Below are positions 15,160 through 23,461 of a stretch of 64,000 nucleotides of DNA, piece by piece; the first letter of the stretch is position 1, and each line of letters starts with the position of its first letter. The stretch spans positions 434,001 to 498,000 of the forward strand of contig NZ_VIGH01000001.1 of assembly GCF_006704125.1 (NCBI RefSeq). Reading direction: 5' to 3'. The translations under genes and the position numbers were made by a program. Below the pieces are notes generated by a model. That model saw nothing but the letters and a program-made list of their open reading frames with translations, made no database searches and was not told where the DNA came from. This DNA comes from Rhodococcus spelaei. Lineage in GTDB: Bacteria; Actinomycetota; Actinomycetes; Mycobacteriales; Mycobacteriaceae.

Positions 15160-16440
15160 GTGAGCAGTGTGGCAGGAACGACCGACGGCAAGGGCCCGGT
15201 GCCGGCCCCGTCCGACCCGTTCTTCACGGTCGGTACCCGGTTACCCGGTCAGCTGGGTCGCACCGGCACCATCCACACCCCGCACGGCGACATCGCCACC
15301 CCCGCGTTCATCGCGGTCGGCACCAACGCCACCGTCAAGGCGGTGCTGCCCGAGACGATGAAAGACCTTGGTACGCAGGCGGTCCTGGCGAACGCCTACC
15401 ACCTGTACCTGCAGCCGGGTCCGGACATCGTGGACGAGGCCGGCGGGCTGGGACGGTTCATGAACTGGTCCGGCCCGACCTTCACCGACAGCGGCGGGTT
15501 CCAGGTGATGTCGCTCGGCGTCGGCTTCAAGAAGGTGCTGTCGATGGACTCCGTCGGCGTGCAGTCGGACGACGTGATCGCCGCGGGCAAGGAACGGCTC
15601 GCGCACGTCGACGACGACGGGGTGACCTTCAAGTCGCACCGGGACGGCTCGCGGCACCGGTTCACGCCGGAGGTCTCGATGGGCATCCAGCATCAGCTCG
15701 GGGCGGACATCATCTTCGCCTTCGACGAGCTGACCACGCTCTTCAACACCCGCGGCTACCAGGAAGAATCCGTCGAGCGCACCCAGGCCTGGGCGGTGCG
15801 GTGCATTGCCGAACACGAGCGGCTCACCGCCGAGCGGACGCACCGGCCGTACCAGGCGCTGTTCGGGGTGGTGCAGGGCGCGCAGTACGAGGACCTGCGC
15901 CGGCAGGCCTGCCGCGGGCTCGAGTCCATCGTGGGGGAGTCCGGCCGCGGGTTCGACGGATACGGCATCGGCGGTGCGCTCGAGAAGCAGAACCTCGGCA
16001 CCATCGTCCGGTGGTGCAACGAGGAGTTGCCCGAGCACAAGCCCCGGCACCTGCTGGGGATCAGCGAACCGGACGACCTGTTCGTGGCGGTCGAGAACGG
16101 CGCCGACACCTTCGACTGCGTCAATCCGTCGCGGGTGGCGAGAAATGCCGCGATGTATACGGAGAACGGTCGGTTCAACGTGAACACCGCCCGTTTCCGG
16201 CGCGATTTCAACCCGATCGACGAGAACTGCGACTGCTACACCTGCCGCAATTATTCGCGGGCGTATCTGCATCACCTGTTCAAGGCGAAGGAAATGCTCG
16301 CGTCCACATTGGCGACGATTCACAACGAGCGTTTCACGATCCGCCTGGTGGACCGGATTCGGGACAGCATCGACGGCGGCTACTTCGACGACCTGAAGTC
16401 GCAGACCCTGGGCCGGTTCTACGCCACTGCCCGCGCCTGA
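15160..16440 (+). CDS. tgt: tRNA-guanine transglycosylase
   Basis: A TGT of about 426 residues. Visible marks are DSGGFQVMSLG (substrate-pocket Asp), GVVQGAQYEDLR, GADTFDCVNPSR (nucleophilic Asp) and the zinc site CDCYTCRNYSRAYLHHLF. TGT exchanges guanine 34 of GUN-anticodon tRNAs (Asp, Asn, His, Tyr) for a queuosine base. The start is uncertain: GTG 15160 is given, TTG 15148 and GTG 15169 are in frame. It begins 21 bases after the ABC exporter and may be cotranscribed. A YhhQ-type transporter gene faces it and gluQ follows, with no de novo queuosine genes seen here, so a salvaged base is the likely substrate. Confidence 0.94.
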   Translation: MSSVAGTTDGKGPVPAPSDPFFTVGTRLPGQLGRTGTIHTPHGDIATPAFIAVGTNATVKAVLPETMKDLGTQAVLANAYHLYLQPGPDIVDEAGGLGRFMNWSGPTFTDSGGFQVMSLGVGFKKVLSMDSVGVQSDDVIAAGKERLAHVDDDGVTFKSHRDGSRHRFTPEVSMGIQHQLGADIIFAFDELTTLFNTRGYQEESVERTQAWAVRCIAEHERLTAERTHRPYQALFGVVQGAQYEDLRRQACRGLESIVGESGRGFDGYGIGGALEKQNLGTIVRWCNEELPEHKPRHLLGISEPDDLFVAVENGADTFDCVNPSRVARNAAMYTENGRFNVNTARFRRDFNPIDENCDCYTCRNYSRAYLHHLFKAKEMLASTLATIHNERFTIRLVDRIRDSIDGGYFDDLKSQTLGRFYATARA

Positions 16441-16454
16441 CCACCCCTTTCTCA

Positions 16455-16507
16455 TTCCCGAATGGCCCATTCGGTCAGATCAACTGAACGAATGGGCCAT
16501 TCGGGAA
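16455..16507. terminator. Perfect 19-bp hairpin between tgt and the transporter gene
   Basis: TTCCCGAATGGCCCATTCG (16455-16473) is exactly complementary to CGAATGGGCCATTCGGGAA (16489-16507), loop of 15. Each arm is itself nearly palindromic (GAATGGCCCATTC). It lies between convergent genes and can serve both as terminator. Confidence 0.7.
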
Positions 16508-16532
16508 AGGTGGGCCGGAGCTGCCGGTGAGG

Positions 16533-17276
16533 TCAGGTCGCGAGCACGTAGGTCGGTTCGCGCTTCTTGACGTAGGCGATGACCCGGTAGGTGATCGGCA
16601 TGACCATCACCTCGACCAGCGTCTTCCACACGAAGCCGACGATCACGTAGTTGACGAAGTCGTTCCAGGTACTGATCCCGATCGCGCCGGCCGCGATGGA
16701 GCAGAAGATCAGGGTGTCCGCGAATTCGCCGACGATCGTGGACCCGATCAGCCGGGCCCACAGGTGCTTCTCCTTGGTGCGTTCCTTGATCGACACCATC
16801 ACCAGTGAGTTCAGCATCTGCCCGACGAGGTAGCCGGCGAGGCCGGCGAGCAGCAGTCGCGGGTACACCCCGACCACCGAGGCCAGTGCGTCCTGGTGCT
16901 CGTAGAAGTCCGCCGAGGGCAGCGCGATGAGCACCCAGAAGCAGGCCGACGCAAGGATCATGGCCCCGAAGCCCAGGTAGATCGCGCGCCGGGTCGACTT
17001 GAACCCGTACACCTCGCTGAGTACGTCGCCGAGGACGTAGGCCAGTGGGAACAGGAAGAATCCGCCGTCGGTGATGATCGGCAGGACCTGGAACGGACCG
17101 ACGCTCAGGTCGGAGTCCGCGAAGAATGCCACCCCCTTGGTGGCGCAGATATTGGAGATCAAGAGTGTGGCGGTGAAGAGCGCCACGAAGGTCGGGTAGT
17201 AGCCGCGTCCCGCGTGGGCGAAGACGGTGGCCTCGGAATCCTTCTCGACCGGTTCTGACACTGTCACGTCGGCCAT
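16533..17276 (-). CDS. Queuosine precursor transporter, YhhQ/COG1738 family
   Basis: This 247-residue membrane protein has six or so hydrophobic spans and the family signatures ISNICATKGVAFF, GGFFLFPLAYVLGDVLSEVYGFK and GSTIVGEFADTLIF. YhhQ proteins import preQ0/preQ1 or queuine-type bases. The gene faces tgt across a strong hairpin, and gluQ is 1.1 kb further on. The start ATG at 17276 gives a short charged cytoplasmic N-terminus (SEPVEKDSEATVF). Cells lacking de novo synthesis would depend on this protein for the modification. Confidence 0.9.
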   Translation of the reverse strand: MADVTVSEPVEKDSEATVFAHAGRGYYPTFVALFTATLLISNICATKGVAFFADSDLSVGPFQVLPIITDGGFFLFPLAYVLGDVLSEVYGFKSTRRAIYLGFGAMILASACFWVLIALPSADFYEHQDALASVVGVYPRLLLAGLAGYLVGQMLNSLVMVSIKERTKEKHLWARLIGSTIVGEFADTLIFCSIAAGAIGISTWNDFVNYVIVGFVWKTLVEVMVMPITYRVIAYVKKREPTYVLAT

Positions 17277-17294
17277 CCAAGCACCGATACGAGG

Positions 17295-17336
17295 TCGGGC
17301 GCGAACTCGACCTTGATGGGAGGAGTTCGCGCCCGA
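17295..17336 (-). terminator. Terminator of the proline-rich membrane protein gene
   Basis: TCGGGCGCGAACTC (17295-17308) pairs perfectly with GAGTTCGCGCCCGA (17323-17336), 23 bases beyond the stop of the gene at 17359-18285. It would separate that gene from the transporter gene on the same strand. Confidence 0.65.
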
Positions 17337-17358
17337 TGCTTTCGCGTGGATTGTCCGA

Positions 17359-18285
17359 TCAGGCCGTCACTCGGCCCCCGACCACGACGCGGTAGGCGTA
17401 CGTGGAGGCGATGACCGTGAGCGGGATGGTCACGAGCAGTCCGACGCCGCACAGCAGCGCACCGACGATGTTGATACCGACCAGCGCCAGCGCGAGCAGG
17501 ACCAGGGTGCCGACGTTCGACGAGATGGCGTGGTAGCTGGACTTGATCGCGGTGATCGCGTCCTGTTCCTGGTCGATGACGAACTGGAGAGTCCACCAGG
17601 TCAGGAACGCGACGATGATGCCCGGGATGATCAGCAGGAAGAAGCCGATCGACGTGAGCACGCCCACGACGATGCTGGCGATGATGATCGCGCCGACATT
17701 CGTGAACTGGAAGAAGGAACCGAAGCCCGGGCGGTTGCCGTCCACCTCGTGCAGTGCTCCGCGGACCAGTGCGGCGTTGATGAGGTAACCGACGATGGCG
17801 GCGACGATCGACCCGATGATCCGGACGACCGAGTAGACGTCGGAGAGTTCGTCGGTCGAGGTGCCGCCGAATATGAGGCTGATCACGACCTGGATGATCG
17901 CGGCGATCAGGACGATGCCCACCCACACGCCCGCGTTGGCGCTGAACTTGCTCCACGCGTAGCTGATGGCGTTGCCGACACTCAGCTGCGCCGGGCCGGC
18001 GGGACCGCCGTAGCCGGGGGCCGGGTAGTTCGGGGCGTCGTAGCCGCCGGGCGGCGGCGGGGGCGGCGGGTAGCCGCCCTGCTGCGGGGGCGGGCCGTAG
18101 CCGGGCGGGGGCGGCGGGTAGCCGGGCTGGCCGCCGGCGGGCGGGGGGCCCGGTGGAGGTGGCGGGTAGCCGCCGGCCGGATTCGGAGGCTGCTGGGGCC
18201 GGGGTGGCTGCTGCGGATTCTGCGGGTAACTGGGATCCGGGGTTTGCCCGGGTCCGGAACCTCCGGGAGGCGGGTTCTCGCTCAC
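17359..18285 (-). CDS. Proline-rich integral membrane protein
   Basis: A 308-residue protein. Residues 1-100 are an intracellular-looking Pro/Gly/Tyr-rich tail with PPPPPGYGPPP-type repeats. From about residue 105 (SVGNAISYAWSKFSANAGVWVG) there are several hydrophobic segments with a GFGSFFQF-like central motif, as in the proline/glycine-rich transmembrane proteins of mycobacteria (Rv2560-like). Function unknown. It sits inside the queuosine gene group but is separated by a terminator from the transporter gene, so a link to queuosine is not supported beyond position. Confidence 0.75.
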   Translation of the reverse strand: MSENPPPGGSGPGQTPDPSYPQNPQQPPRPQQPPNPAGGYPPPPPGPPPAGGQPGYPPPPPGYGPPPQQGGYPPPPPPPGGYDAPNYPAPGYGGPAGPAQLSVGNAISYAWSKFSANAGVWVGIVLIAAIIQVVISLIFGGTSTDELSDVYSVVRIIGSIVAAIVGYLINAALVRGALHEVDGNRPGFGSFFQFTNVGAIIIASIVVGVLTSIGFFLLIIPGIIVAFLTWWTLQFVIDQEQDAITAIKSSYHAISSNVGTLVLLALALVGINIVGALLCGVGLLVTIPLTVIASTYAYRVVVGGRVTA

Positions 18286-18418
18286 TTGGTTTCCCTCGTA
18301 CTTCCGTCATGGTCGAAATGGTCGCCATTTTGGCAGTGCTGGCGACGACACTACGTGCGTTCGGGTTTGCCGGCAGACCTTGACGATCAGGCGAGTCGTA
18401 CCAATTCGGCCACAACTA

Positions 18419-19327
18419 TTAACCCCGCGTGAATATCCAGGGCGTGCGGGGCAGATTGCTCGGGTCGAATCGGGGGAGCAGTTCCGACAATGTCGGCGCC
18501 TCACCGTCGGCGGCCATTCCGAGTGACCGGGCCAGCGCTGCGAGTACCCAGTCGGGGGAGCGCCCGGCGGCCCGCTGGTCGGCCAGGGTGACCGCGCCGT
18601 CGCGTTTGGCCAGCCGCTTGCCCTCGTCGTTGAGTGCGAGTGGCACGTGCGCGTACCGCGGCACCGGCAGCCCGAGCAGAGTCGCGAGATAGGCCTGCCG
18701 GGGAGCGGAGCTGAGCAGGTCGTCGCCGCGGACCACCTGGTCGACGCCCTGGTCGGCATCGTCGACCACCACCGCGAGGTTGTAGGCGGGGACGCCGTCG
18801 CCGCGGCGGAGCACCACGTCGTCGACCGCGCCGGTGTAGCTGCCGTGCAGTTCGTCGTGGACGGTGAACTCCGACGCCGCGGCCCGCAGCCGTACCGCGG
18901 GTGGTCGTCCGGCGTCCCGTTTGGCCTGCCGCTGCGCCTCGGTGAGGTCGCGGCAGGTGCCCGGGTAGTGCCCGTCGGGGCCGTGCGGCGCCGTCGCAGC
19001 CTGCTGGATTTCCCTTCTGGTGCAGAAACATTCGTATGTCAGGCCCGCGTCGGTGAGCGTCTCGAGGGCCGCGGAGTACAGCGGGAGCCGCTCGGACTGG
19101 CGGACGATCTCACCGTCCCAGTCCAGCCCCAGTGCGGCAAGGTCGTCGAGTTGTCGGGCCTCGGCGCCCGGCCGGACACGGTCGAGGTCCTCGACACGCA
19201 TCAGGAAGCGCCGGCCGGTGGAGCGGGCGAACAGCCAGGCGAGCAGCGCGGTGCGGAGGTTGCCCAGGTGCAGGTCGCCGGACGGGCTGGGGGCGAATCG
19301 TCCCGCGCCCGGCGCCCGTTCACTCAT
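18419..19327 (-). CDS. gluQ: Glutamyl-Q tRNA(Asp) synthetase
   Basis: This 302-residue protein is a truncated glutamyl-tRNA synthetase lacking the anticodon-binding domain. It has the HIGH-like [17 protein letters not shown], the KMSKS-like KRLAKRDG and the GluQ zinc ligands CFC...YPGTC (residues about 98-126). GluQ attaches glutamate to the cyclopentene of queuosine 34 in tRNA-Asp. Placement with tgt and the precursor transporter makes a functional set. The ATG at 19327 begins [16 protein letters not shown]. The C-terminal helical part is short, as in the family. Confidence 0.93.
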   Translation of the reverse strand: MSERAPGAGRFAPSPSGDLHLGNLRTALLAWLFARSTGRRFLMRVEDLDRVRPGAEARQLDDLAALGLDWDGEIVRQSERLPLYSAALETLTDAGLTYECFCTRREIQQAATAPHGPDGHYPGTCRDLTEAQRQAKRDAGRPPAVRLRAAASEFTVHDELHGSYTGAVDDVVLRRGDGVPAYNLAVVVDDADQGVDQVVRGDDLLSSAPRQAYLATLLGLPVPRYAHVPLALNDEGKRLAKRDGAVTLADQRAAGRSPDWVLAALARSLGMAADGEAPTLSELLPRFDPSNLPRTPWIFTRG

Positions 19328-19405
19328 GGCGTCACCCTATCGAGGGTCAGGAATTCGGTCGTGAAAGAGTGCACGAATCGGGCGCCCGTCCATTATTTTG
19401 GACGA

Positions 19406-20062
19406 ATGTCCAACTTCACGTTCGAGCAGGCTCGGACGTCCGTCGCCACCGTCGCTCGCGAGCTGGCGAACGAGGGTCTGGTGCTCGGTTCCGCGGGCAA
19501 CGTCAGCGTCCGCCTCGACGACCGGATCGCGGTGACCGCGACCGGGGCCCGATTCGAGACCCTCACCCCCGAGCAGGTCACGCTCGTCGACCTGGACGGT
19601 CGCGTGGTCGACGGCGAGCTCGCACCCACGTCGGAACTCGACCTGCATCTCGAGATCTACCGCAGGTACGGGGCCGGGGCGGTGGTGCACACGCACGCCC
19701 CGACCTGCGTGGCGGTCACGTGCGTCACCGACGAGTTGCCGGTCGTGCACTACCAGATGCTGACCGTCGGCGGCGCGGTCAAGGTCGCTCCTTTCGCCCC
19801 GTTCGGCAGTGCGGAACTGGCCGACTACGTGGCCGAGGCGTTGGAGGGGAAGACCGCCGCGCTGCTGGCCAACCACGGCACGGTCACGTACGGCGCCGAC
19901 CTGACCGCCGCGATGGACGCGACGCGCCTGCTCGAGTGGGCGGCGACGGTGTACTGGCGCGCCCGGTCCATGGGTGAGGTGCGCACCCTCGACGAACAGG
20001 CGCAGGCCGCCGTGATCCGGGCGGCCGTGGAATCGAAGTACGGCAGTACCCGACCATCCTGA
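19406..20062 (+). CDS. Class II aldolase/adducin-family protein
   Basis: The 218-residue protein fits fuculose-phosphate-aldolase-like enzymes: GLVLGSAGNVSVRLDD (phosphate-binding), VVHTHAPTCVAV (two metal-binding His), LLANHGTVTYG (third His) and an acidic residue in TSELDLHLEIYR. Such enzymes split phosphorylated sugars to DHAP and an aldehyde using zinc. It opens an operon with a PfkB kinase 28 bases downstream, an amine oxidase and an SRPBCC protein. A kinase/aldolase pair suggests use of a sugar or sugar-like side product, but no isomerase is present here. Confidence 0.85.
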   Translation: MSNFTFEQARTSVATVARELANEGLVLGSAGNVSVRLDDRIAVTATGARFETLTPEQVTLVDLDGRVVDGELAPTSELDLHLEIYRRYGAGAVVHTHAPTCVAVTCVTDELPVVHYQMLTVGGAVKVAPFAPFGSAELADYVAEALEGKTAALLANHGTVTYGADLTAAMDATRLLEWAATVYWRARSMGEVRTLDEQAQAAVIRAAVESKYGSTRPS

Positions 20063-20090
20063 AACCCTACGACCACACTGGAGCAAGACC

Positions 20091-21023
20091 GTGAAAGTTG
20101 TTGCGCTGGGAGTGCACATCCTCGATGTCCTGGCCCGGCCCGTTGCCGAGATCCCGGACGGACAGGGATCTCAGCTCGTCGAGCAGATCAAGATCACCGC
20201 CGCGGGTGCTGCGGGTGGCACGGCCGTCACGCTCGCGAAGCTGGGCGCACAGGTCCATTCCGTCGGCGCGATCGGCGCCGACAACGCGGGCCGGATGCTG
20301 ACGATGATGCTCGAGGACTACGGCATCTCCTGCGAACACCTGGTCCGCAAGCCCGAACTGCAGACCTCCGCGACGGTGCTGCCCATCCGGCCGAACGGCG
20401 ACCGCCCTGCGTTCCATGTCATCGGTGCCACCGCCGGGTTCACCGTCGACGACGTCCCGCTCGATCTCATTGCCGGCGCGACGCACCTGCACTTCGGTGC
20501 GCCCGAGTTTCTCGGTGGCGAGGTCGCGGCGAAGATCCTCGCGCACGCCCGGGCCAACGGCGTGACCACCTCCGCCGACATCCTCGCCGAGGGCAACCCC
20601 GGACTGCTCGAGTGGATCGCGCCGGCCCTGCCGCACCTGGACTACCTCTTGCCCAACGACGAACAGGTACTGGGCTTCACCGGCGCCGACACCCTCCTCG
20701 ACGGCTGCCGGGCGCTGCTCGAGCGCGGCGTCGGCTGCGTGGCGGCGACCGCGGGCGCGGACGGCGCCGTCGTGGTGGAGGCGGGCACGCACATCACCGT
20801 GCCCGCGTACCCCGTCGACGTCGTCGACACGACCGGGTGCGGCGACGCGTTCTCGGCGGGATTCGTGCGCGGTGTCGGGCTCGGGATGACTGCGGCCGAG
20901 GCGGCCGAATTCGGTTGCGCCGCAGCGGCACAGGTTGCGACCGGGCTCGGCAGCGACCACGGCGACTTCGACCTGGAGAGCCTCCGGAAGTTCGTCGCGA
21001 CCGAAGCCGCGGGTGCGCGGTGA
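20091..21023 (+). CDS. PfkB-family carbohydrate kinase
   Basis: The 310-residue kinase has the ribokinase fold signatures: GAAGGTAVTLAKLGAQVHSVGAIGAD near residue 40 and the catalytic DTTGCGDAFSAGFVRG near residue 247, where Asp is the base. GTG start with weak upstream ribosome site. The stop overlaps the following GTG (GTGA), so it is coupled to the amine oxidase. Substrate unknown; the aldolase immediately upstream suggests a sugar or sugar derivative. Confidence 0.88.
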   Translation: MKVVALGVHILDVLARPVAEIPDGQGSQLVEQIKITAAGAAGGTAVTLAKLGAQVHSVGAIGADNAGRMLTMMLEDYGISCEHLVRKPELQTSATVLPIRPNGDRPAFHVIGATAGFTVDDVPLDLIAGATHLHFGAPEFLGGEVAAKILAHARANGVTTSADILAEGNPGLLEWIAPALPHLDYLLPNDEQVLGFTGADTLLDGCRALLERGVGCVAATAGADGAVVVEAGTHITVPAYPVDVVDTTGCGDAFSAGFVRGVGLGMTAAEAAEFGCAAAAQVATGLGSDHGDFDLESLRKFVATEAAGAR

Positions 21024-22534
21024 CCGACAGGGCCACGGCGACCGAGCGGCCCGCGGCGACCAAGCGGCCCGCGGCGACCAGGCGGGCCCCATCGGCCAAC
21101 GGCGCGCCGTCGACGAACGGGGCCACGACGTCCGCGCAGGCGGCGCGGACCGCGGTGTCGGGAACCGGCGCGGTGGACGTGGTGGTGGTCGGGGCGGGCC
21201 TGTCCGGGCTCGCCGCGGCTCGGAACCTGACGGCACGCGGACGCTCGGTCCGGGTCCTCGAGGCCGCCGGTCAGGTCGGCGGGCGCATCCGCAACCACCG
21301 ACTCGACGGCGTCAATGTCGACCTGGGCGGCACCTTCGTCGGGCCGGGCCAGGACCGAATCCTCGCCCTCGCGCACGAGACCGGATGCGACTACCACCGC
21401 ACCCACACCGCCGGGCAGAGCGCGATCTCCTGGCGCGGCACACTGCGCAAGTACGACGGCACCATTCCCGCGCTCGGTCCGATCGAACTGGCCGACATCG
21501 GCCGGCTGCAACTGATCGTCGGGCGCATCGTCGCGGGTATGCCGGCGGGCGCGCCGTGGGAGGCGAAGAACGCGGCCGACCTCGATTCGCACACCCTGAC
21601 CAGTTGGCTACGGTCGCGGCGCGCGCTGGAGTCGAGCCACGCGCTGTTCTCGATCGTCGCGAAGACCACCTGGGGATGCGAACCGGACGAGATCTCGATG
21701 CTGTACGCGCTGGACTACATTCGCGGCTGCGGCGGGCTGGACCGGATGCTCGACACCGAGGGTGGAGCGCAGCAGGACCACTTCCCGGACGGCTCACACA
21801 CCATCGCCGTGCGGATGGCCGAGGAGCTGGGCGACCGGGTGACGGTGGGGTCGCCGGTCCGCCGGATCGAGTGGCGCGAGGGCGGCGCCGTGGTCCACAC
21901 GGACACCGAATCGCTCGCGTGCCGGGCCGTGATCGTCGCGGTCCCGCCCGCGCTGCGCTCGTCCATCGCCTTCGATCCGCCTCTGCCGGAGGAACATCGG
22001 AGCCTGATCCAGCGCTGGCCGCAGGGCGTGCTGACGAAGATCTACGCCAAGTACGACCGGCCGTTCTGGCGCGAGCGCGGACTCAACGGCCAGGTCCTGT
22101 CCGACGCCGGTCCGATCTTCGCGACCTTCGACACCAGCCCCTCCGCAGACGGTCCCGGCATCCTGCTCGGGTTCATCGGCGGCGACTACGCACGGGAGTT
22201 CGACCGGCTGCCCGACCACGAGCGACGGCTGCGCGCGCTGTCCTCGCTCGCGTCGATGTTCGGCGACGAGGCCCTGCAGTCAACGGGATTCGTCGATCAG
22301 CGGTGGGCCGCGGAGCCGTGGGTCGGGGGCGGCCCGACCGCGGTGGTCCCACCGGGTGTGCTCACCCGCTACGGGCGCACGCTGGCCGCGCCGGTCGGAC
22401 CGATTCGCTGGGCGGGCACCGAGACGGCAACGGAATGGGCCGGGTACATGGACGGCGCGGTCCGCGCGGGGGAGCGGGCCTCGCACGAGTGCCTCGCCGC
22501 GCTGCGCGCCGCGGCCTCGGTCGCTGTCGAGTGA
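21020..22534 (+). CDS. FAD-dependent amine oxidase family protein
   Basis: This 504-residue protein has a low-complexity Thr/Ala-rich N-terminus (about 45 residues) followed by the FAD-binding motif VVVVGAGLSGLAAARNL and RVLEAAGQVGGRI, and the C-terminal FAD motif RWAGTETATEWAGYMDGAVRAGERA. It resembles flavin monoamine oxidases and bacterial putrescine oxidases, which convert amines to aldehydes with release of ammonia and peroxide. The usual Cys-linked FAD site is not evident. It overlaps the kinase gene. The N-terminal extension is odd for a cytosolic oxidase. Confidence 0.88.
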   Translation: MTDRATATERPAATKRPAATRRAPSANGAPSTNGATTSAQAARTAVSGTGAVDVVVVGAGLSGLAAARNLTARGRSVRVLEAAGQVGGRIRNHRLDGVNVDLGGTFVGPGQDRILALAHETGCDYHRTHTAGQSAISWRGTLRKYDGTIPALGPIELADIGRLQLIVGRIVAGMPAGAPWEAKNAADLDSHTLTSWLRSRRALESSHALFSIVAKTTWGCEPDEISMLYALDYIRGCGGLDRMLDTEGGAQQDHFPDGSHTIAVRMAEELGDRVTVGSPVRRIEWREGGAVVHTDTESLACRAVIVAVPPALRSSIAFDPPLPEEHRSLIQRWPQGVLTKIYAKYDRPFWRERGLNGQVLSDAGPIFATFDTSPSADGPGILLGFIGGDYAREFDRLPDHERRLRALSSLASMFGDEALQSTGFVDQRWAAEPWVGGGPTAVVPPGVLTRYGRTLAAPVGPIRWAGTETATEWAGYMDGAVRAGERASHECLAALRAAASVAVE

Positions 22535-22551
22535 GGGAGAGGGACAGTCGG

Positions 22552-22989
22552 ATGGAGTGGTACCGCAGCTACAGCGTCGTCACCGCGGCGGCGCCGGAGG
22601 AGATCTACCGTCGGTGGACGGACATCGGTACCTGGGCCGAGGACGACGCCGACCTCGAGTGGGTGCGGGTGGACGGCCCGGTACGGGTGGGCGCGACCGG
22701 CAAGGTGAAGACGGGTGGGCCCGCGCAGCGCATCACCTTCACCGAGTTGGTGCCCGGGCGGGTGATGAACTTCGAGATCCGGCTGCCGGGCGCGACACTG
22801 TCGTTCCCGCACGCGATAGAGGAGCTCCCGGAGGGCATTCGGGTCACCCACGGGGTCCGCTTCCTCGGGCCGCTGGCAACCGTGTTCGGGTTCGTCGCGG
22901 GCCGCAAGATCGCACTCGGGCTGCCGTTGGTGGTGCGGACGGTGGCGGACCGGGCGTTCGCGGCCGGGCAAGCCGCCGTGGACTCCTGA
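22552..22989 (+). CDS. SRPBCC-family protein ending the aldolase operon
   Basis: This 145-residue protein has the START-like ligand-binding pattern: SYSVVTAAAPEEIYRRWTDIGTWAEDD, ITFTELVPGRVMNFEIRLPG and a long C-terminal helix. GGGAGAGGGA ends about 5 bases before ATG 22552, favouring it over a GTG overlapping the upstream stop. These proteins bind small hydrophobic ligands or act as cyclases. Its partner role with the amine oxidase is not known. Confidence 0.8.
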   Translation: MEWYRSYSVVTAAAPEEIYRRWTDIGTWAEDDADLEWVRVDGPVRVGATGKVKTGGPAQRITFTELVPGRVMNFEIRLPGATLSFPHAIEELPEGIRVTHGVRFLGPLATVFGFVAGRKIALGLPLVVRTVADRAFAAGQAAVDS

Positions 22990-23105
22990 CGTCGGGTCGG
23001 TCGCTCCGCTCCCTCCGCCGAGTGTGCAGTTTCCGGAGCATCCCCAGAGTGCGGGCGTCGGCAGGTGCACTTTCGCCGGACGCGGGCGGCGGCATCCACG
23101 GCAAC

Positions 23106-23132
23106 GGCCCCCGACTGTCAGGGTCGGGGGCC
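23106..23132 (-). terminator. Terminator behind the first small-peptide gene
   Basis: GGCCCCCGAC (23106-23115) pairs perfectly with GTCGGGGGCC (23123-23132), loop TGTCAGG, 18 bases beyond the stop of the 40-residue ORF. It may also stop the operon arriving from the left. Confidence 0.65.
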
Positions 23133-23150
23133 GCCGGAGGGAGCGCGTGA

Positions 23151-23273
23151 TCAGCTGCTGAAGCCGCCGACCAGCTTGCCGAAGATCTGGGCGACGCTCG
23201 TCAGGAGCGTGCCGGTGACATCCGCTCCGGTGCTGCCGGTCGTCGGAAAGGGCTTCGGGGTGGTGTCTGCCAT
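23151..23273 (-). CDS. 40-residue amphipathic peptide, possible envelope peptide
   Basis: A small ORF with a GGAGG site 4 bases before its ATG encodes MADTTPKPFPTTGSTGADVT, then a helix-forming part GTLLTSVAQIFGKLVGGFSS. Hydrophobic residues recur every three to four positions, giving one greasy face. There is no signal peptide. A terminator follows. A similar gene lies 0.9 kb away at 24128. Short, signal-less, amphipathic peptides ending in FSS recall the corynebacterial porin peptide PorH; this likeness is my inference. It is a new small-gene candidate rather than a recognised family. Confidence 0.6.
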   Translation of the reverse strand: MADTTPKPFPTTGSTGADVTGTLLTSVAQIFGKLVGGFSS

Positions 23274-23461
23274 GGGGTCCTCCGTGGAGTGTCAGGTTCG
23301 TTGTGCACAGGAAACGTAGCCGAATGGATCGGCCTGCACACGGGTTGGAATCCGTGCGCGCCAAACCGTAGGAGGCGAGGATGACAGTCGGGTGTCAGCC
23401 ACGTGAACAGGTGTCTCACTGAACGGGAAAACGGCTGTTCGGCAACGGTTTCGGGTCGAAC

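Noticed and set aside
16455-16507. preQ1 riboswitch near the transporter gene
   Set aside because: The hairpin lies downstream of both genes and has no preQ1 aptamer features; a terminator explains it.
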